From Actinoalloteichus hoggarensis (lineage in GTDB: Bacteria; Actinomycetota; Actinomycetes; Mycobacteriales; Pseudonocardiaceae): a DNA stretch of 64,000 nt. Numbering within the stretch: position 1 is the stretch's first letter; the number at the start of each line of letters is the position of its first letter. Of the stretch, positions 1 through 14,195 are shown piece by piece. The notes beneath the pieces were generated by a model. The model did not search any database and was not told the DNA's origin. It saw nothing but the letters and a program-made list of their open reading frames with translations. The position numbers and the translations under genes were made by a program. Location of the stretch: assembly GCF_002234535.1 (NCBI RefSeq), contig NZ_CP022521.1, forward strand, positions 1 through 64,000, in the 5' to 3' direction.

Positions 1-2016
1 GTGGCCGACCACCAGGCCGATCTCGGCGTCGTCTGGAGCCAGGTGGTGCAGGAGCTCTCCTCCAGCACCCTCTCCCCGTTGCATCGTGCCTGGATTCGGG
101 ACACGCGGCCGATCGGGCTTCTGGACGGCGTGGCGCTCCTTGCCGCGCCGAGTGAATTCGCCAAGGACGCGCTCGAACGGACACTGCGAGCTCCGGTCTC
201 CGACGCGCTGTCGCGATATCTCGACAGAAAGGTGACGCTGGCCGTCAAGGTCGACGAGATCCGGCCGCAGTCGTTCACGCCGCCGCCCGCCGACCCGCTG
301 GTCTCCGAGGCGCCGACCCCACCGCAGGGATTCGAACGGCCGATCGTCGACTCGACCGAGCTGCACGACTGGGAACGGCCCGCGCCGCTGCCTCAGTCGA
401 TGGCGTGGACACCGCCGCCACCGACCAGATTCACCGGCGGTCACGCCTACGGCCCCGGCAGAGGTCAAGGAGAGCCCCCGCCGAGACTCGACGGGCCGGG
501 TAGACCACCGCACTTCGACCCCCTCCCGTTCGAGTCGCTTCCGTTCGACCGGCCCGCGTTCGACGGCGGCTACGAGCAGCGCGACTACGACCAGCGAGAG
601 TTCGACCAGCGAGAGTTCGACCAGCGCGACTACGAGCAGCGCGACTACGAGCAGCGCGACTACGAGCAGACCAGAGTCGAGCACACCGGGCCGCTTCCCG
701 CCCTCGACGCCGTACTGGCCACCGGAGTCGTCCCGAACGAGGACGGCATCGAGCCGGATGTCGGAGTCCTGGACTCCGTCGGTCCCGCAGGCTCCGCAGG
801 CCCGGCCGAGGAGATCGACGACGAGCAGGACGCGCTCGCGGACCCGATCGACGGCAGGCAGGTCTTCGCAGGCCAGCCGCAACCGCAGCACGGATCACCC
901 GGCGCCGGCCAGGCGTCCGGCGGGCAGTCGCACGGGCAGTTCGAGGCCTACACGGCGCCTCGACACGGCCCGCCCAGCTCGCAGACCAGACTGAACGTCA
1001 AGTACAACTTCGACACCTTCGTCATCGGCGCGTCCAACCGCTTCGCGCACGCCGCGGCCGTCGCCGTCGCGGAGGCCCCCGCACGGGCCTACAACCCCTT
1101 GTTCATCTGGGGCGAGTCGGGGCTGGGGAAGACACACCTGCTGCACGCGGTCGGGCACTACGCCCAGCGCCTCTTCCCCGGGATGCGAGTCCGGTACGTC
1201 TCCACCGAGGAGTTCACCAACGACTTCATCAACTCGCTGCGGGACGACAGGAAGGTGGCCTTCCAGCGCCGTTACCGGGACGTCGACGTGCTGCTGGTGG
1301 ACGACATCCAGTTCCTGGAGGGCAAGGAGGGGACTCAGGAGGAGTTCTTCCACACCTTCAACACGCTGCACAACTCCAACAAGCAGATCGTGGTCTCCTC
1401 CGATCGACCGCCGAAGCGGCTGGAGACGCTGGAGGATCGGCTGCGCACCCGGTTCGAATGGGGTCTGATCACCGACATCCAGCCGCCCGAGCTGGAGACG
1501 CGCATCGCGATCCTCCGGAAGAAGGCGGCCCAGGATCGGCTCGCCGCACCGGCGGAGGTGCTGGAGTTCATCGCGGCCCGGATCGAGCGCAACATCCGGG
1601 AGTTGGAAGGCGCCCTCATCAGGGTCACCGCCTTCGCCTCACTGAATCGCCAGCCGGTGGACGTACAGCTCGCCGAGATCGTGCTGCGGGATCTGATCCC
1701 GGACTCGCATGCTCCGGAGATCACGGCGTCGACGATCATGGCGGTGACCGCGACCTTCTTCAACGTCGGGATAGACGATCTCTCCGGACCTGGCAAGACC
1801 AAGGCGTTGGCCCAGGCCAGGCAGATCGCCATGTACCTGTGCCGTGAGCTGACCGATCTGTCGCTGCCGAAGATCGGCCAGACCTTCGGAGGACGCGACC
1901 ACACGACGGTCATGCACGCCAACAAGAAGATCCGCAAGGAGATGGCCGAGCGCCGTCGCATCTACGACCAGGTGCAGGAGTTGACCTCCCGCATCAAGCA
2001 GCGCGCCAGGAGCTGA
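1..2016 (+). CDS. dnaA: Chromosomal replication initiator protein DnaA
   Basis: DnaA binds DnaA boxes in oriC, melts the origin and loads the replicative helicase. The 671-residue protein has the four-domain plan. Domain I covers about residues 1-85. A very long disordered linker covers about 86-330. The AAA+ domain follows, with Walker [12 protein letters not shown] near 371 and Walker [10 protein letters not shown] near 431. The C-terminal DNA-binding domain has the signature [15 protein letters not shown] near 630. The linker contains a run of about seven 5-residue repeats (YEQRD, FDQRE types) at about residues 191-223. Translation starts with GTG at base 1, so the promoter lies outside the window. 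The product is longer than most bacterial DnaA proteins because of the linker, as in other actinomycetes. Confidence 0.99.
   Translation: MADHQADLGVVWSQVVQELSSSTLSPLHRAWIRDTRPIGLLDGVALLAAPSEFAKDALERTLRAPVSDALSRYLDRKVTLAVKVDEIRPQSFTPPPADPLVSEAPTPPQGFERPIVDSTELHDWERPAPLPQSMAWTPPPPTRFTGGHAYGPGRGQGEPPPRLDGPGRPPHFDPLPFESLPFDRPAFDGGYEQRDYDQREFDQREFDQRDYEQRDYEQRDYEQTRVEHTGPLPALDAVLATGVVPNEDGIEPDVGVLDSVGPAGSAGPAEEIDDEQDALADPIDGRQVFAGQPQPQHGSPGAGQASGGQSHGQFEAYTAPRHGPPSSQTRLNVKYNFDTFVIGASNRFAHAAAVAVAEAPARAYNPLFIWGESGLGKTHLLHAVGHYAQRLFPGMRVRYVSTEEFTNDFINSLRDDRKVAFQRRYRDVDVLLVDDIQFLEGKEGTQEEFFHTFNTLHNSNKQIVVSSDRPPKRLETLEDRLRTRFEWGLITDIQPPELETRIAILRKKAAQDRLAAPAEVLEFIAARIERNIRELEGALIRVTAFASLNRQPVDVQLAEIVLRDLIPDSHAPEITASTIMAVTATFFNVGIDDLSGPGKTKALAQARQIAMYLCRELTDLSLPKIGQTFGGRDHTTVMHANKKIRKEMAERRRIYDQVQELTSRIKQRARS
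571..669 (+). repeat. 15-bp in-frame tandem repeats in the dnaA linker
   Basis: About seven copies of a 15-base unit close to CGCGACTACGAGCAG, with variants ending GACCAG. They encode alternating YEQRD/FDQRE pentapeptides inside the disordered domain II. The unit length keeps the frame, so copy number can vary without breaking the gene. Confidence 0.85.
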
Positions 2017-2380
2017 CGGTCTGGCGGGCGCCGAACGCGCCTCAAGACCACCCGGCAAGCCCGCATCGCAGCATCGTCCCGCACCGCCGCCACGACACCG
2101 ATCCACCCCGCTCACCGCTCGCCACCCCACGCAGGCGTCTCGCGCTCACCTCCTTCGGATGCGACCCGGCTCACCGGACACCGCCGAAGCGGGTGGCGAA
2201 CAGGCCGAAGCCGGAGGGGCCGCCGCCGAGCCCGCACCGGACCGACAGCGGCACAGCGAGCGGCACTCGGCGGTGAGCGAGCGGCATCATCCGCCGCATG
2301 TCCCGCGCCGGCCGTCGGATCTTTTCCTTCCCGTGGAGGCCGGCGGGCTGCCGGCTGCCCAGAAAAGGCCGCGATTAGAG

Positions 2381-2680
2381 TTGTCCACAGCCCCGATCGG
2401 GCGAGATCCACGCCACTTCCAGCCTGTGCAGCGCCTGGGTACAACCACCCCCAGATCTGGGGATGGAAATGTGCACAACTCGGCTCGTCTGTGGACGGAT
2501 CGAACGGGCCGGCGAGTTGTCCACCGAGCAGCCCAGTTGTCCACCGACTGATCCACTGCTCCGCACACAGGGGTGCACAGACGGTGAGCAGCCAAAACAA
2601 GGGTTATCCCCAGTATCCACAGCCCTTACTACTATCCCTGTCTTTTTCTTCTTAGAGAGAAGGTGAGGAAAAACAGGGGG
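2381..2680. other. oriC: Chromosomal origin oriC: DnaA boxes plus AT-rich unwinding element
   Basis: The dnaA-dnaN spacer (2017-2965) has no gene. It contains the perfect box TTGTCCACA at 2381-2389. Near-boxes include TTGTGCACA (minus strand, 2470-2478), TTGTCCACC at 2517-2525 and again 20 bp on at 2537-2545, TTATCCCCA at 2604-2612 and GTATCCACA at 2613-2621. A weaker minus-strand copy lies at 2490-2498. A 14-bp palindrome, CCCCAGATCTGGGG, sits at 2449-2462. Downstream, 2622-2676 is markedly AT-richer than its surroundings, with a TCTTTTTCTTCTTAG tract, and is the likely DNA-unwinding element. Box density and position between dnaA and dnaN match other actinomycete origins. The remainder of the spacer (2017-2380 and 2681-2965) shows nothing further. 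Confidence 0.93.
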
Positions 2681-2965
2681 TGGGGACAGCTCGCCGAACC
2701 ACAGTCCGAGAAACCCCCGCCGGCGCCGGCCCGTGTCACACCCGGGGTCGGGGAGGCTCTACGGTGGTGTTCCCAACTCGGGGGCCGTCCCCGCTCGGGG
2801 CCGTCCCTGTTCGGGGTTGCCCCGTCTCCTCGCCCGGTCGAGCCTGACCATCGACGATGGCCCGCCCGGTGAACAGCGTCAGCGAGCCCCGTGCGACGTC
2901 GATGCTGGTCAACCTGGTCAAGCTCGGTCGGCTGCCAAGATCGCAGCGGCCTGAAAGGACGCCTG

Positions 2966-4135
2966 ATGAAGATCCGAGTCGAGCGTGACGGACTCGCCGA
3001 CGCCGTCGCCTGGGTCGCCCGCAGCCTGCCCTCCCGACCGCCGATCCCGGTGCTGGGCGGCGTCCTGCTCGACGCGGGCCCGGAGCACGCGGACGATTCT
3101 GGCGAGGCGGCAGGCAGCGAAGGTGCGGAGCGCACCCTGACGGTCTCCGGTTTCGACTACGAGGTCTCGGCTCAGGTCGGCGTCCCCGCCACCGTGGTCA
3201 CGCCGGGCCGCACGCTCGTCTCCGGCAGGCTGCTCGCCGACATCACCAAGGCGTTGCCCAACAAGCCGGTGGACATCACCGTCGACGGCTCCCGGGCCAC
3301 CATCGCCTGCGGCAACTCGAGGTTCAGCCTGCCGACCATGCCGGTCGAGGACTACCCACAGCTTCCGGCCATGCCCGGGCTCGCGGGCAGCGTGCTCGGC
3401 GAGACCTTCGGCGAAGCCGTCGCGCAGGTCGCCGTCGCGGCGGGCCGCGACGACACCCTGCCGATGCTGACCGGCGTCCGCGTCGAGATCCAGGCGGACC
3501 GCATGACCATGGTCGCCACCGACCGCTTCCGTCTCGCGGTGCGCGACTTCACCTGGGAGTCCAGCGACGACACCATCGACACCTCGGTGCTGGTGCCCGC
3601 GAAGACACTCGCCGAGGCGGCGAAGACGCTGGGCGGCGGAGGGAGCAAGGTCGAGCTCTCACTGGCCTCGGGCGACGGGCTGCTCGGGCTGGCGGGCGCA
3701 GGCCGCCACACCACCACGCGGCTGCTGGACGCCGACTTCCCGAAGTACCGTCAGCTGCTGCCCGAGGAGCACAACACCAGCGCCATCGTCGAGGTCGGCC
3801 CGCTGGTCGAGGCGATCAAGCGGGTGTCGCTGGTCGCCGAGCGCGGCACGCAGGTCCGGCTGGAGTTCGGCGAGTCGAGCCTGCGGCTGACGGCGGGCGG
3901 CGACGACGAGGGCAGCGCCGAGGAGGCGCTGCCGATCCAACTCGACGGCGAGCCGCTGACCATCGCCTTCAACCCCGGTTACCTGCTCGACGGCCTCGGC
4001 GTGCTGCGCACCGACCGAGCCCACCTCTCGTTCACCGTGCCCACCCGGCCCGCGTTGATCAAGCCCGTGAACGACGAGGGTGCGGTCATCGAGGGCTACC
4101 TGTACCTGTTGATGCCGGTGCGCCTGCCCGGCTGA
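2966..4135 (+). CDS. dnaN: DNA polymerase III subunit beta (sliding clamp)
   Basis: The clamp encircles DNA and gives the replicative polymerase its processivity. The ATG at 2966 gives [21 protein letters not shown], the usual actinobacterial beginning, and has AAAGGAC at 2954-2960 as ribosome-binding site. The open frame extends further upstream to 2891 but that part has no family similarity. The 389-residue product has the expected three-fold clamp repeats and ends in [12 protein letters not shown], close to the canonical clamp terminus. It lies directly downstream of oriC. Confidence 0.98.
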   Translation: MKIRVERDGLADAVAWVARSLPSRPPIPVLGGVLLDAGPEHADDSGEAAGSEGAERTLTVSGFDYEVSAQVGVPATVVTPGRTLVSGRLLADITKALPNKPVDITVDGSRATIACGNSRFSLPTMPVEDYPQLPAMPGLAGSVLGETFGEAVAQVAVAAGRDDTLPMLTGVRVEIQADRMTMVATDRFRLAVRDFTWESSDDTIDTSVLVPAKTLAEAAKTLGGGGSKVELSLASGDGLLGLAGAGRHTTTRLLDADFPKYRQLLPEEHNTSAIVEVGPLVEAIKRVSLVAERGTQVRLEFGESSLRLTAGGDDEGSAEEALPIQLDGEPLTIAFNPGYLLDGLGVLRTDRAHLSFTVPTRPALIKPVNDEGAVIEGYLYLLMPVRLPG

Positions 4136-4187
4136 CGCGATCACAGCGCACCACTCGTCAAGGCTTCGTCGGCAGGGGAGGACGTCG

Positions 4188-5108
4188 TTGAGAATCGGAC
4201 TGGTCGGTCTCGGCAGGATGGGCTTCAACATGCGCGAGCGGCTGCGCCGCGCTGGGCACGAGGTCATCGGATACGACCGAGATCCACAGGTCAGGGACGT
4301 CTCGGGGCTCCGGGAGCTCGTCGCGGAACTGAGCGGGCCCCGGCTCGTGTGGCTGATGGTGCCCGCGGGCGATCCGACGCGGCAGACCGTGGCGGAGCTG
4401 GCCGAGCTGCTCTCGCCCGGTGATCTGATCATCGAGGGCGGCAACTCCCGTTACACCGACGACCAGGAGCACGCGAAGCTGCTCGCCGAGCACGGCGTCG
4501 GGTACCTGGACTGCGGAGTGTCCGGCGGCGTCTGGGGCCTGGAGGTCGGCTACGGCCTGATGGTGGGCGGCGACGCCGAGCTGGTCGAACGGGCGATGCC
4601 GATCTTCGACGCGCTGCGTCCTGAGGGTCCGCGCGAGGAGGGCTTCGCCCATGCGGGCGGAGTCGGCGCGGGCCATTACGCGAAGATGGTGCACAACGGC
4701 ATCGAGTACGGCCTGATGCAGGCCTACGCGGAGGGCTTCGAGCTGCTCGACGCCTCCGACGTCGTCACCGACGTGCCTGCCGTGCTCAAGGCGTGGAGCC
4801 GGGGCACCGTCGTACGCTCCTGGCTGCTCGACCTGCTGATCAAGGCTCTGGACTCCGATCCGGAGCTTGACGACCTGCGCGGATACGTCGAGGACTCCGG
4901 CGAGGGCCGATGGACGGTCCAGGAGGCAATCAATCACGCGGTGCCCGCGCCGGTGATCTCCGCCGCGCTGTTCGCCCGGTTCGCCTCCCGGCAGCCCGAC
5001 TCGCCTGCCATGCGAGCCGTCGCGGCATTGCGGAACCAGTTCGGCGGCCATGCGGTGCAGCAGGCGGGCCCGTCCTCCGGCACCGGACAGGTGTCCGACG
5101 GCTCCTGA
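4188..5108 (+). CDS. gnd: 6-phosphogluconate dehydrogenase, short NAD-type (decarboxylating)
   Basis: Converts 6-phosphogluconate to ribulose 5-phosphate and CO2 in the oxidative pentose phosphate pathway. The N-terminus has the dinucleotide-binding motif GLVGLGRMG. Further on are the substrate-binding GVSGGVWGLEVGYGLMVGG and the catalytic-lysine region AGHYAKMVHNGIEYG. At 306 residues it belongs to the short GndA-like class rather than the 470-residue NADP class. The start is TTG at 4188 with GGGGAGG just upstream at 4175-4181. A gnd gene between dnaN and recF is common in actinomycetes. Cofactor preference for NAD is inferred from the subfamily, not seen directly. Confidence 0.93.
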   Translation: MRIGLVGLGRMGFNMRERLRRAGHEVIGYDRDPQVRDVSGLRELVAELSGPRLVWLMVPAGDPTRQTVAELAELLSPGDLIIEGGNSRYTDDQEHAKLLAEHGVGYLDCGVSGGVWGLEVGYGLMVGGDAELVERAMPIFDALRPEGPREEGFAHAGGVGAGHYAKMVHNGIEYGLMQAYAEGFELLDASDVVTDVPAVLKAWSRGTVVRSWLLDLLIKALDSDPELDDLRGYVEDSGEGRWTVQEAINHAVPAPVISAALFARFASRQPDSPAMRAVAALRNQFGGHAVQQAGPSSGTGQVSDGS

Positions 5109-5295
5109 GCCGACCGGCGCGGCGCCGACCGGTACCGCCGCGCCGGCTCACCGCGTCTAGGCAGGCCGTTCCACGTCCTGCGATTCACCTCGGCGTGTGC
5201 GACGCCGCACCAGGTGCGGTCGGCCCTCGCCACGACTCGATCGATGCCCCGCGAAACCGATCGCCTTCGGCGGTCGCGTGGACTGACGGAAGCTC

Positions 5296-6453
5296 ATGCA
5301 TCTACGTCATCTTCAAGTCACCGACTTCCGCTCATGGCCGCGGCTCGATCTGGCACTGGAACCGGGGCCGGTCGTCCTCGTCGGCGCCAACGGACAGGGC
5401 AAGACGAACCTGATCGAGGCGGTCGGTTACCTGTCGACGCTCGGCTCGCATCGGGTCGCCCTGGACGCGCCGCTGGTGCGGCAGGGCGCAGGTCGGGCGG
5501 TGGTCCGCGGGGCGGTGGTCAACGAGGGTCGCGAGCTGCTGGTCGAGGTCGAGATCGCGCCGGGCCGGGCGAATCGGGCGAGGGTCAACCGGGCACCGGT
5601 GTCCCGTCCGCGCGATGTGCTGGGCATCCTGCGCACGGTGCTGTTCGCCCCGGAGGACCTCAGCCTGGTCCGTGGTGATCCCGGCGATCGCCGACGGCTC
5701 CTCGACGAGCTGCTCACCGCCCGCTGGCCTCGTTACGCGGGTGTGCGGGCCGACTACGACAAGGTGTTGCGTCAGCGCAGCGCCCTGCTGAAGTCGGCGG
5801 GCGCGCTGCGCCGGGGGAGCCGATCGCGTCGAGCGGGGCCCGAGCCGCACGGGGACGAGGTCGCGACGCTGGACGTCTGGGACGCCCGGCTCGCACACTT
5901 CGGCGCCACGCTGTTGGCAGGCCGGGTCGAACTGGTCGCGGAGCTGGCGCCTCGGGTGGCGCTGGCGTATGCCCAGGTCGCCCCGGAGTCGCGAGAGGCC
6001 TCGCTGCGTTACCGCTGTTCGGTGGAGGGCCTGGTGCCCGAGGGTCGATCGATCGCGGAGCTGGAGGAGCTGCTGCTCACCGAGCTGGGCAGGGTCCGGG
6101 CGAGGGAGCTCGAACGCGGTGTCTGCCTGGTCGGTCCGCATCGGGACGAGTTGGAGCTCTCCCTCGGCGAGTTGCCCGCGAAGGGCTACGCCAGTCACGG
6201 AGAATCGTGGTCCTTCGCGCTGGCACTGCGGCTGGGCGCCTACGAGCTGCTGCGCTCCGACGGCGGCGAGCCGGTGCTGCTGCTGGACGACGTGTTCGCC
6301 GAACTCGACGAACGGCGGCGGGGCCGCCTGGCGGCGGTGGCGTCCGAGGCGGAGCAGGTGCTCATCACGGCGGCGGTGGCGGCGGACGTGCCTCCGGAGC
6401 TGGCGGCGATCCGATATCAGGTGCGAGACGGGGAGGCGCGACGTGATGACTGA
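5296..6453 (+). CDS. recF: DNA replication and repair protein RecF
   Basis: RecF is an SMC-like ATPase that helps load RecA at single-strand gaps. The 385-residue protein begins [14 protein letters not shown], carries Walker [14 protein letters not shown] near residues 32-44, and near the C-terminus has the ABC-type Walker [13 protein letters not shown]. Length and order of motifs are normal. The stop codon overlaps the start of the next gene (dciA), suggesting translational coupling. Confidence 0.98.
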   Translation: MHLRHLQVTDFRSWPRLDLALEPGPVVLVGANGQGKTNLIEAVGYLSTLGSHRVALDAPLVRQGAGRAVVRGAVVNEGRELLVEVEIAPGRANRARVNRAPVSRPRDVLGILRTVLFAPEDLSLVRGDPGDRRRLLDELLTARWPRYAGVRADYDKVLRQRSALLKSAGALRRGSRSRRAGPEPHGDEVATLDVWDARLAHFGATLLAGRVELVAELAPRVALAYAQVAPESREASLRYRCSVEGLVPEGRSIAELEELLLTELGRVRARELERGVCLVGPHRDELELSLGELPAKGYASHGESWSFALALRLGAYELLRSDGGEPVLLLDDVFAELDERRRGRLAAVASEAEQVLITAAVAADVPPELAAIRYQVRDGEARRDD

Positions 6454-7147
6454 CCGACCCCGAGACCCGTCCGCGCCCCGCCGACCACATGGTGTGGGTG
6501 ATCTAGGCGCGACTACCCCCATATCTGGGGATAACCCTGTGGATGGTGTGGATAACTCACGTTGGGGCGGTGGAGTGACGAGCCGATCGCCGCGCAGGCC
6601 CGTGCCCGAGGTCACAGCCGCCGTCGTCCCGCGGGACGGGGACATTCCGAGGGGCGCGGACCTGGCTCGGGCCAGTCTCGCGGCCGCGCGGGCCGCGGCG
6701 AAGGCGAAGGGGCGCGCACCCGGACAGCAGCCGGTCCGACGGGGCGTGCGCGCTGCCCGACGGCGAACGTGGTCGGGACCACGCCCCGACGAGCGAGATC
6801 CGCAGCCACTCGGCAGGCTGGCCTCCCGCCTGGCGATGGAGCGCGGCTGGTCGGAGAGCCTCGCTGGGGGGTCGATCTTCGGCCGGTGGGCCAGGCTGGT
6901 GGGGGAGGACATCGCCGAGCACAGCAGGCCGGTCGCGCTGCGGGACGGAGAACTGACCGTGCAGGCCGACTCGACGGCATGGGCGACGCAGCTTCGGCTG
7001 CTGCAGCGGCAGCTCCTCGCCCGGATCGGCACCGGTGCGGGGCGGGACGTGGTACGGCGCCTGAAGGTGCAGGGCCCCGCGACGCCGAGTTGGCGGTACG
7101 GCCCTCGACATGTGCCGGGGCGCGGCCCGAGAGACACCTACGGCTGA
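6446..7147 (+). CDS. dciA: DUF721 protein, DciA-like helicase-loader family
   Basis: DUF721 proteins include DciA, which recruits replicative helicase DnaB to origins in bacteria lacking DnaC. The conserved domain is the C-terminal half, with [29 protein letters not shown] followed by the sheet region [21 protein letters not shown]. Residues 1-100 are Pro/Arg-rich and poorly conserved. The ATG at 6446 overlaps the recF stop; GTG at 6443 is an alternative. The 5' coding part contains a cluster of DnaA boxes. The gene sits between recF and gyrB, as Rv0004 does in Mycobacterium tuberculosis. Confidence 0.92.
   Translation: MTDRPRDPSAPRRPHGVGDLGATTPISGDNPVDGVDNSRWGGGVTSRSPRRPVPEVTAAVVPRDGDIPRGADLARASLAAARAAAKAKGRAPGQQPVRRGVRAARRRTWSGPRPDERDPQPLGRLASRLAMERGWSESLAGGSIFGRWARLVGEDIAEHSRPVALRDGELTVQADSTAWATQLRLLQRQLLARIGTGAGRDVVRRLKVQGPATPSWRYGPRHVPGRGPRDTYG
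6517..6555 (-). promoter_or_regulatory. DnaA-box cluster and oriC-like palindrome inside dciA
   Basis: Read on the minus strand, this segment carries a perfect TTATCCACA (6547-6555), CCATCCACA (6538-6546) and TTATCCCCA (6526-6534). The last overlaps CCCCATATCTGGGG (6517-6530), which differs by one base from the oriC palindrome at 2449-2462. GGGTTATCCCCAG, including the box, is shared word for word with oriC at 2601-2613. The cluster lies about 4 kb from oriC, within coding sequence. DnaA binding is inferred. Confidence 0.6.
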
Positions 7148-9557
<2,410 letters not shown>

Positions 9558-9609
9558 AGCGGCCCCGCCGCCGGAAGACAACGCACACGTCCCCACACGA
9601 AGGACTTCA

Positions 9610-12158
<2,549 letters not shown>

Positions 12159-12162
<4 letters not shown>

Positions 12163-13376
12163 GTTCGGCGAACAACTCCGATCCGGCCTCCGGCGGCGAC
12201 CGGCGGACGCCGGACTCGGAGAAGACCTCCTTCATGACGACGCTGGGTGCCAAGAACGACGGCGTCGACGCGGGCGCGGCGGCGGGCGTCGAGAAGCAGG
12301 CGCTGGGGAAGCCTGACACGGGGAAGTCGGATGCCGGGAAGTCGGCCGCTTCGCAGCCGGACACCGTCACGTCGGAGGTCCTGAAGCCGGGCACGGGCCG
12401 GACCGACGCCGCGAAGTCGGACACAGGCGAATCCGTCGCCGCCACGGCCGGTGCCGCCAAGGCCGGCGGCACCGGATCGGCGGACACGTCGAGTGCGGCA
12501 GCGTCCACCGTGTCCGCCTCGACCGCCACCGCCGACGCCACTCCGGCGCCGAGGTCGACCTCGGGCACCGTGGGCGCGACGGGGAAGGACGCCTCGTCCG
12601 CGGCCAGGTCCGAGTCGAGATCGGATTCGCTCCGGGCGGACGCCCCGGCCGCCACCCCGCCGTGGCAGCGGACCACGGTCGCCGGGCAGTCCGCCACCCC
12701 GGCTGCGGGCCAGTCCGCAGGTCAGTCCTCCACTCAGCCCCCTGACGCGACGAAGTCGTCCGGGTACGCTTCGAGTGGGGCACCCGCAGGCCCGTCCACG
12801 GGCGCGGGGGGAGGCGAGGCGACGATCATGACGCAACCTGTCGGCGGTGGTCAGCAATCCGGTGCGGGCCGTACCGCCGTGACCTTCCCCGCCGGGAACG
12901 TCCGGCCGCCGGGACAGGCACCGGGTGCCGCACCGGGGGCGCAGTCGGCGCAGTCGCGGCCGACCGGCGGCTCGTCGACCGGCGGCTCGTCGACCAGCGG
13001 CGGACGTCGGCCGGGTCGCGGACCTCGCCGGGCGAGTCTTCAGATCAAGCGCATCGACCCGTGGTCGGTGCTGAAACTCACGCTCGTGCTGTCGATGGCG
13101 ATGTTCGTCGTCTGGCTGATCGCGGTCGGAGTGCTCTACGGAGTCCTCGACGGGATGCAGGTGTGGGATCAGCTCAACGGCACCTACAACGACCTGGCGG
13201 GGGAGAGCGCGGACAGTGCGCTGATCAGCGCGGGCCGGGTGTTCGGCGTCGCGGCGATCATCGGCGCGGTGAACATCGTGCTCTTCACCGCGCTCGCCAC
13301 CGTCGGTGCCTTCGTCTACAACGTGTCGGCGGATCTGGCGGGTGGCATCGAGGTCACGCTCTCCGAGCGTGACTGA
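12159..13376 (+). CDS. DUF3566 transmembrane protein downstream of gyrA
   Basis: Actinobacterial membrane protein of unknown function, matching the position of Rv0007 in M. tuberculosis. The first 290 residues are a disordered Ala/Ser/Thr/Gly/Pro-rich stretch, unusually long for the family, with short repeats such as [14 protein letters not shown] and two TGGSS units. The DUF3566 domain follows: [24 protein letters not shown] begins a first membrane helix, and a second lies around [20 protein letters not shown]. Its ATG overlaps the gyrA stop (ATGA), so the two are translated together. The cytoplasmic tail is a plausible interaction surface, but no role is shown. Confidence 0.88.
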
Positions 13377-13497
13377 GCCGGCCCGTCGGGTGCTCCGGTG
13401 GTGTGATCAGCGACGATCCTGATCTCGCACCCTCAGAGAGCAGCCGGTTTGGGTGCGGTGGGAGGCGTGCGGTAGTCTCTTCCCATCGCACCCACGG

Positions 13498-13571
13498 GGG
13501 CCTATAGCTCAGGCGGTTAGAGCGCTTCGCTGATAACGAAGAGGTCGGAGGTTCAAGTCCTCCTAGGCCCA
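13498..13571 (+). tRNA. ileT: tRNA-Ile(GAT)
   Basis: Complete cloverleaf. The acceptor GGGCCTA pairs with TAGGCCC. The D-arm is TAGCTCAGGCGGTTAGAGC, the anticodon loop is CTGATAA with anticodon GAT, and the T-arm is GGAGGTTCAAGTCCTCC. The CCA end is not encoded. Gene symbol by analogy with other actinomycetes. Confidence 0.97.
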
Positions 13572-13647
13572 CTGCACATGATGATCTTCGATGAATCTCA
13601 GGCCCGGTCGGGCCACTGTGCGCCACATTCTTAGGAGGCGATCAAAG

Positions 13648-13770
13648 GTGAAGAAGCTGCTTGCACTCGCCGCTGTGGCTGGAGTCGTGCTGCTGCTCGT
13701 CCGTCGCAACCGTTCCGCGAAGGCGGAGGCGGACCTGTGGCGCGAGGCCACCGCGCCCAGCGAGGGCTGA
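13648..13770 (+). CDS. DLW-39 family small membrane protein
   Basis: A 40-residue protein starting at GTG 13648, with AGGAGG at 13633-13638. It has a short membrane segment, KKLLALAAVAGVVLLLVRR, and a tail containing the family's hallmark DLW (AEADLWREATAP). DLW-39 proteins are named for this motif and length of about 39 residues. They typically sit beside tRNA-Ile and tRNA-Ala near the origin in actinobacteria, exactly as here. Function is unknown. Confidence 0.9.
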   Translation: MKKLLALAAVAGVVLLLVRRNRSAKAEADLWREATAPSEG

Positions 13771-13882
13771 TCCCGCGCTCCGCCTGCCGTAGCGTTCGCG
13801 CGGCAGGCCGGGCGCGCGGATAACGTTGGTGCGGTGTTCGTGCCGGGCCGCAAGGATGGCGCTTCCAGCGGTTCGGCCCAGC

Positions 13883-13955
13883 GGGGACGTAGCTCAATTG
13901 GCAGAGCACCGCCTTTGCAAGGCGGGGGTTAGGGGTTCGATTCCCCTCGTCTCCA
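13883..13955 (+). tRNA. alaT: tRNA-Ala(TGC)
   Basis: Acceptor GGGGACG pairs with CGTCTCC (one G-U). The D-arm is TAGCTCAATTGGCAGAGC. The anticodon loop TTTGCAA gives anticodon TGC at 13916-13918. The T-arm is AGGGGTTCGATTCCCCT. CCA is not encoded. The 240 bases that follow, up to the next gene, show nothing else. Confidence 0.97.
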
Positions 13956-14195
13956 CGTGACGGGGTCGCGGCTCGCGGTTCTCCGATGCCTTGCTCCCGG
14001 TCTTCCGCGCTGTCTGTTGCGAGGCCGAGCGGCCGCGATCCCCTGAATCCGGTCTTCGACCACTGTGGGCCGTGTGGTCCGGCTCTTCTGTGTGGCCGTG
14101 ACACAGGTCCTATGTCATCTTGTTCGGCGCATCAGTCCTGCCCGCCGCGGTGACTTCTCAATCCCCGCGTCGGCGCGCGACTCCCGCGCCCCCGG

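Noticed and set aside
2891-2965. Upstream extension of dnaN
   Set aside because: The conserved clamp N-terminus and ribosome-binding site fix the start at 2966.
13956-14195. Search for an rRNA operon after tRNA-Ala
   Set aside because: No rRNA sequence is present; the tRNA pair here is the stand-alone origin-proximal pair, not an rRNA spacer.
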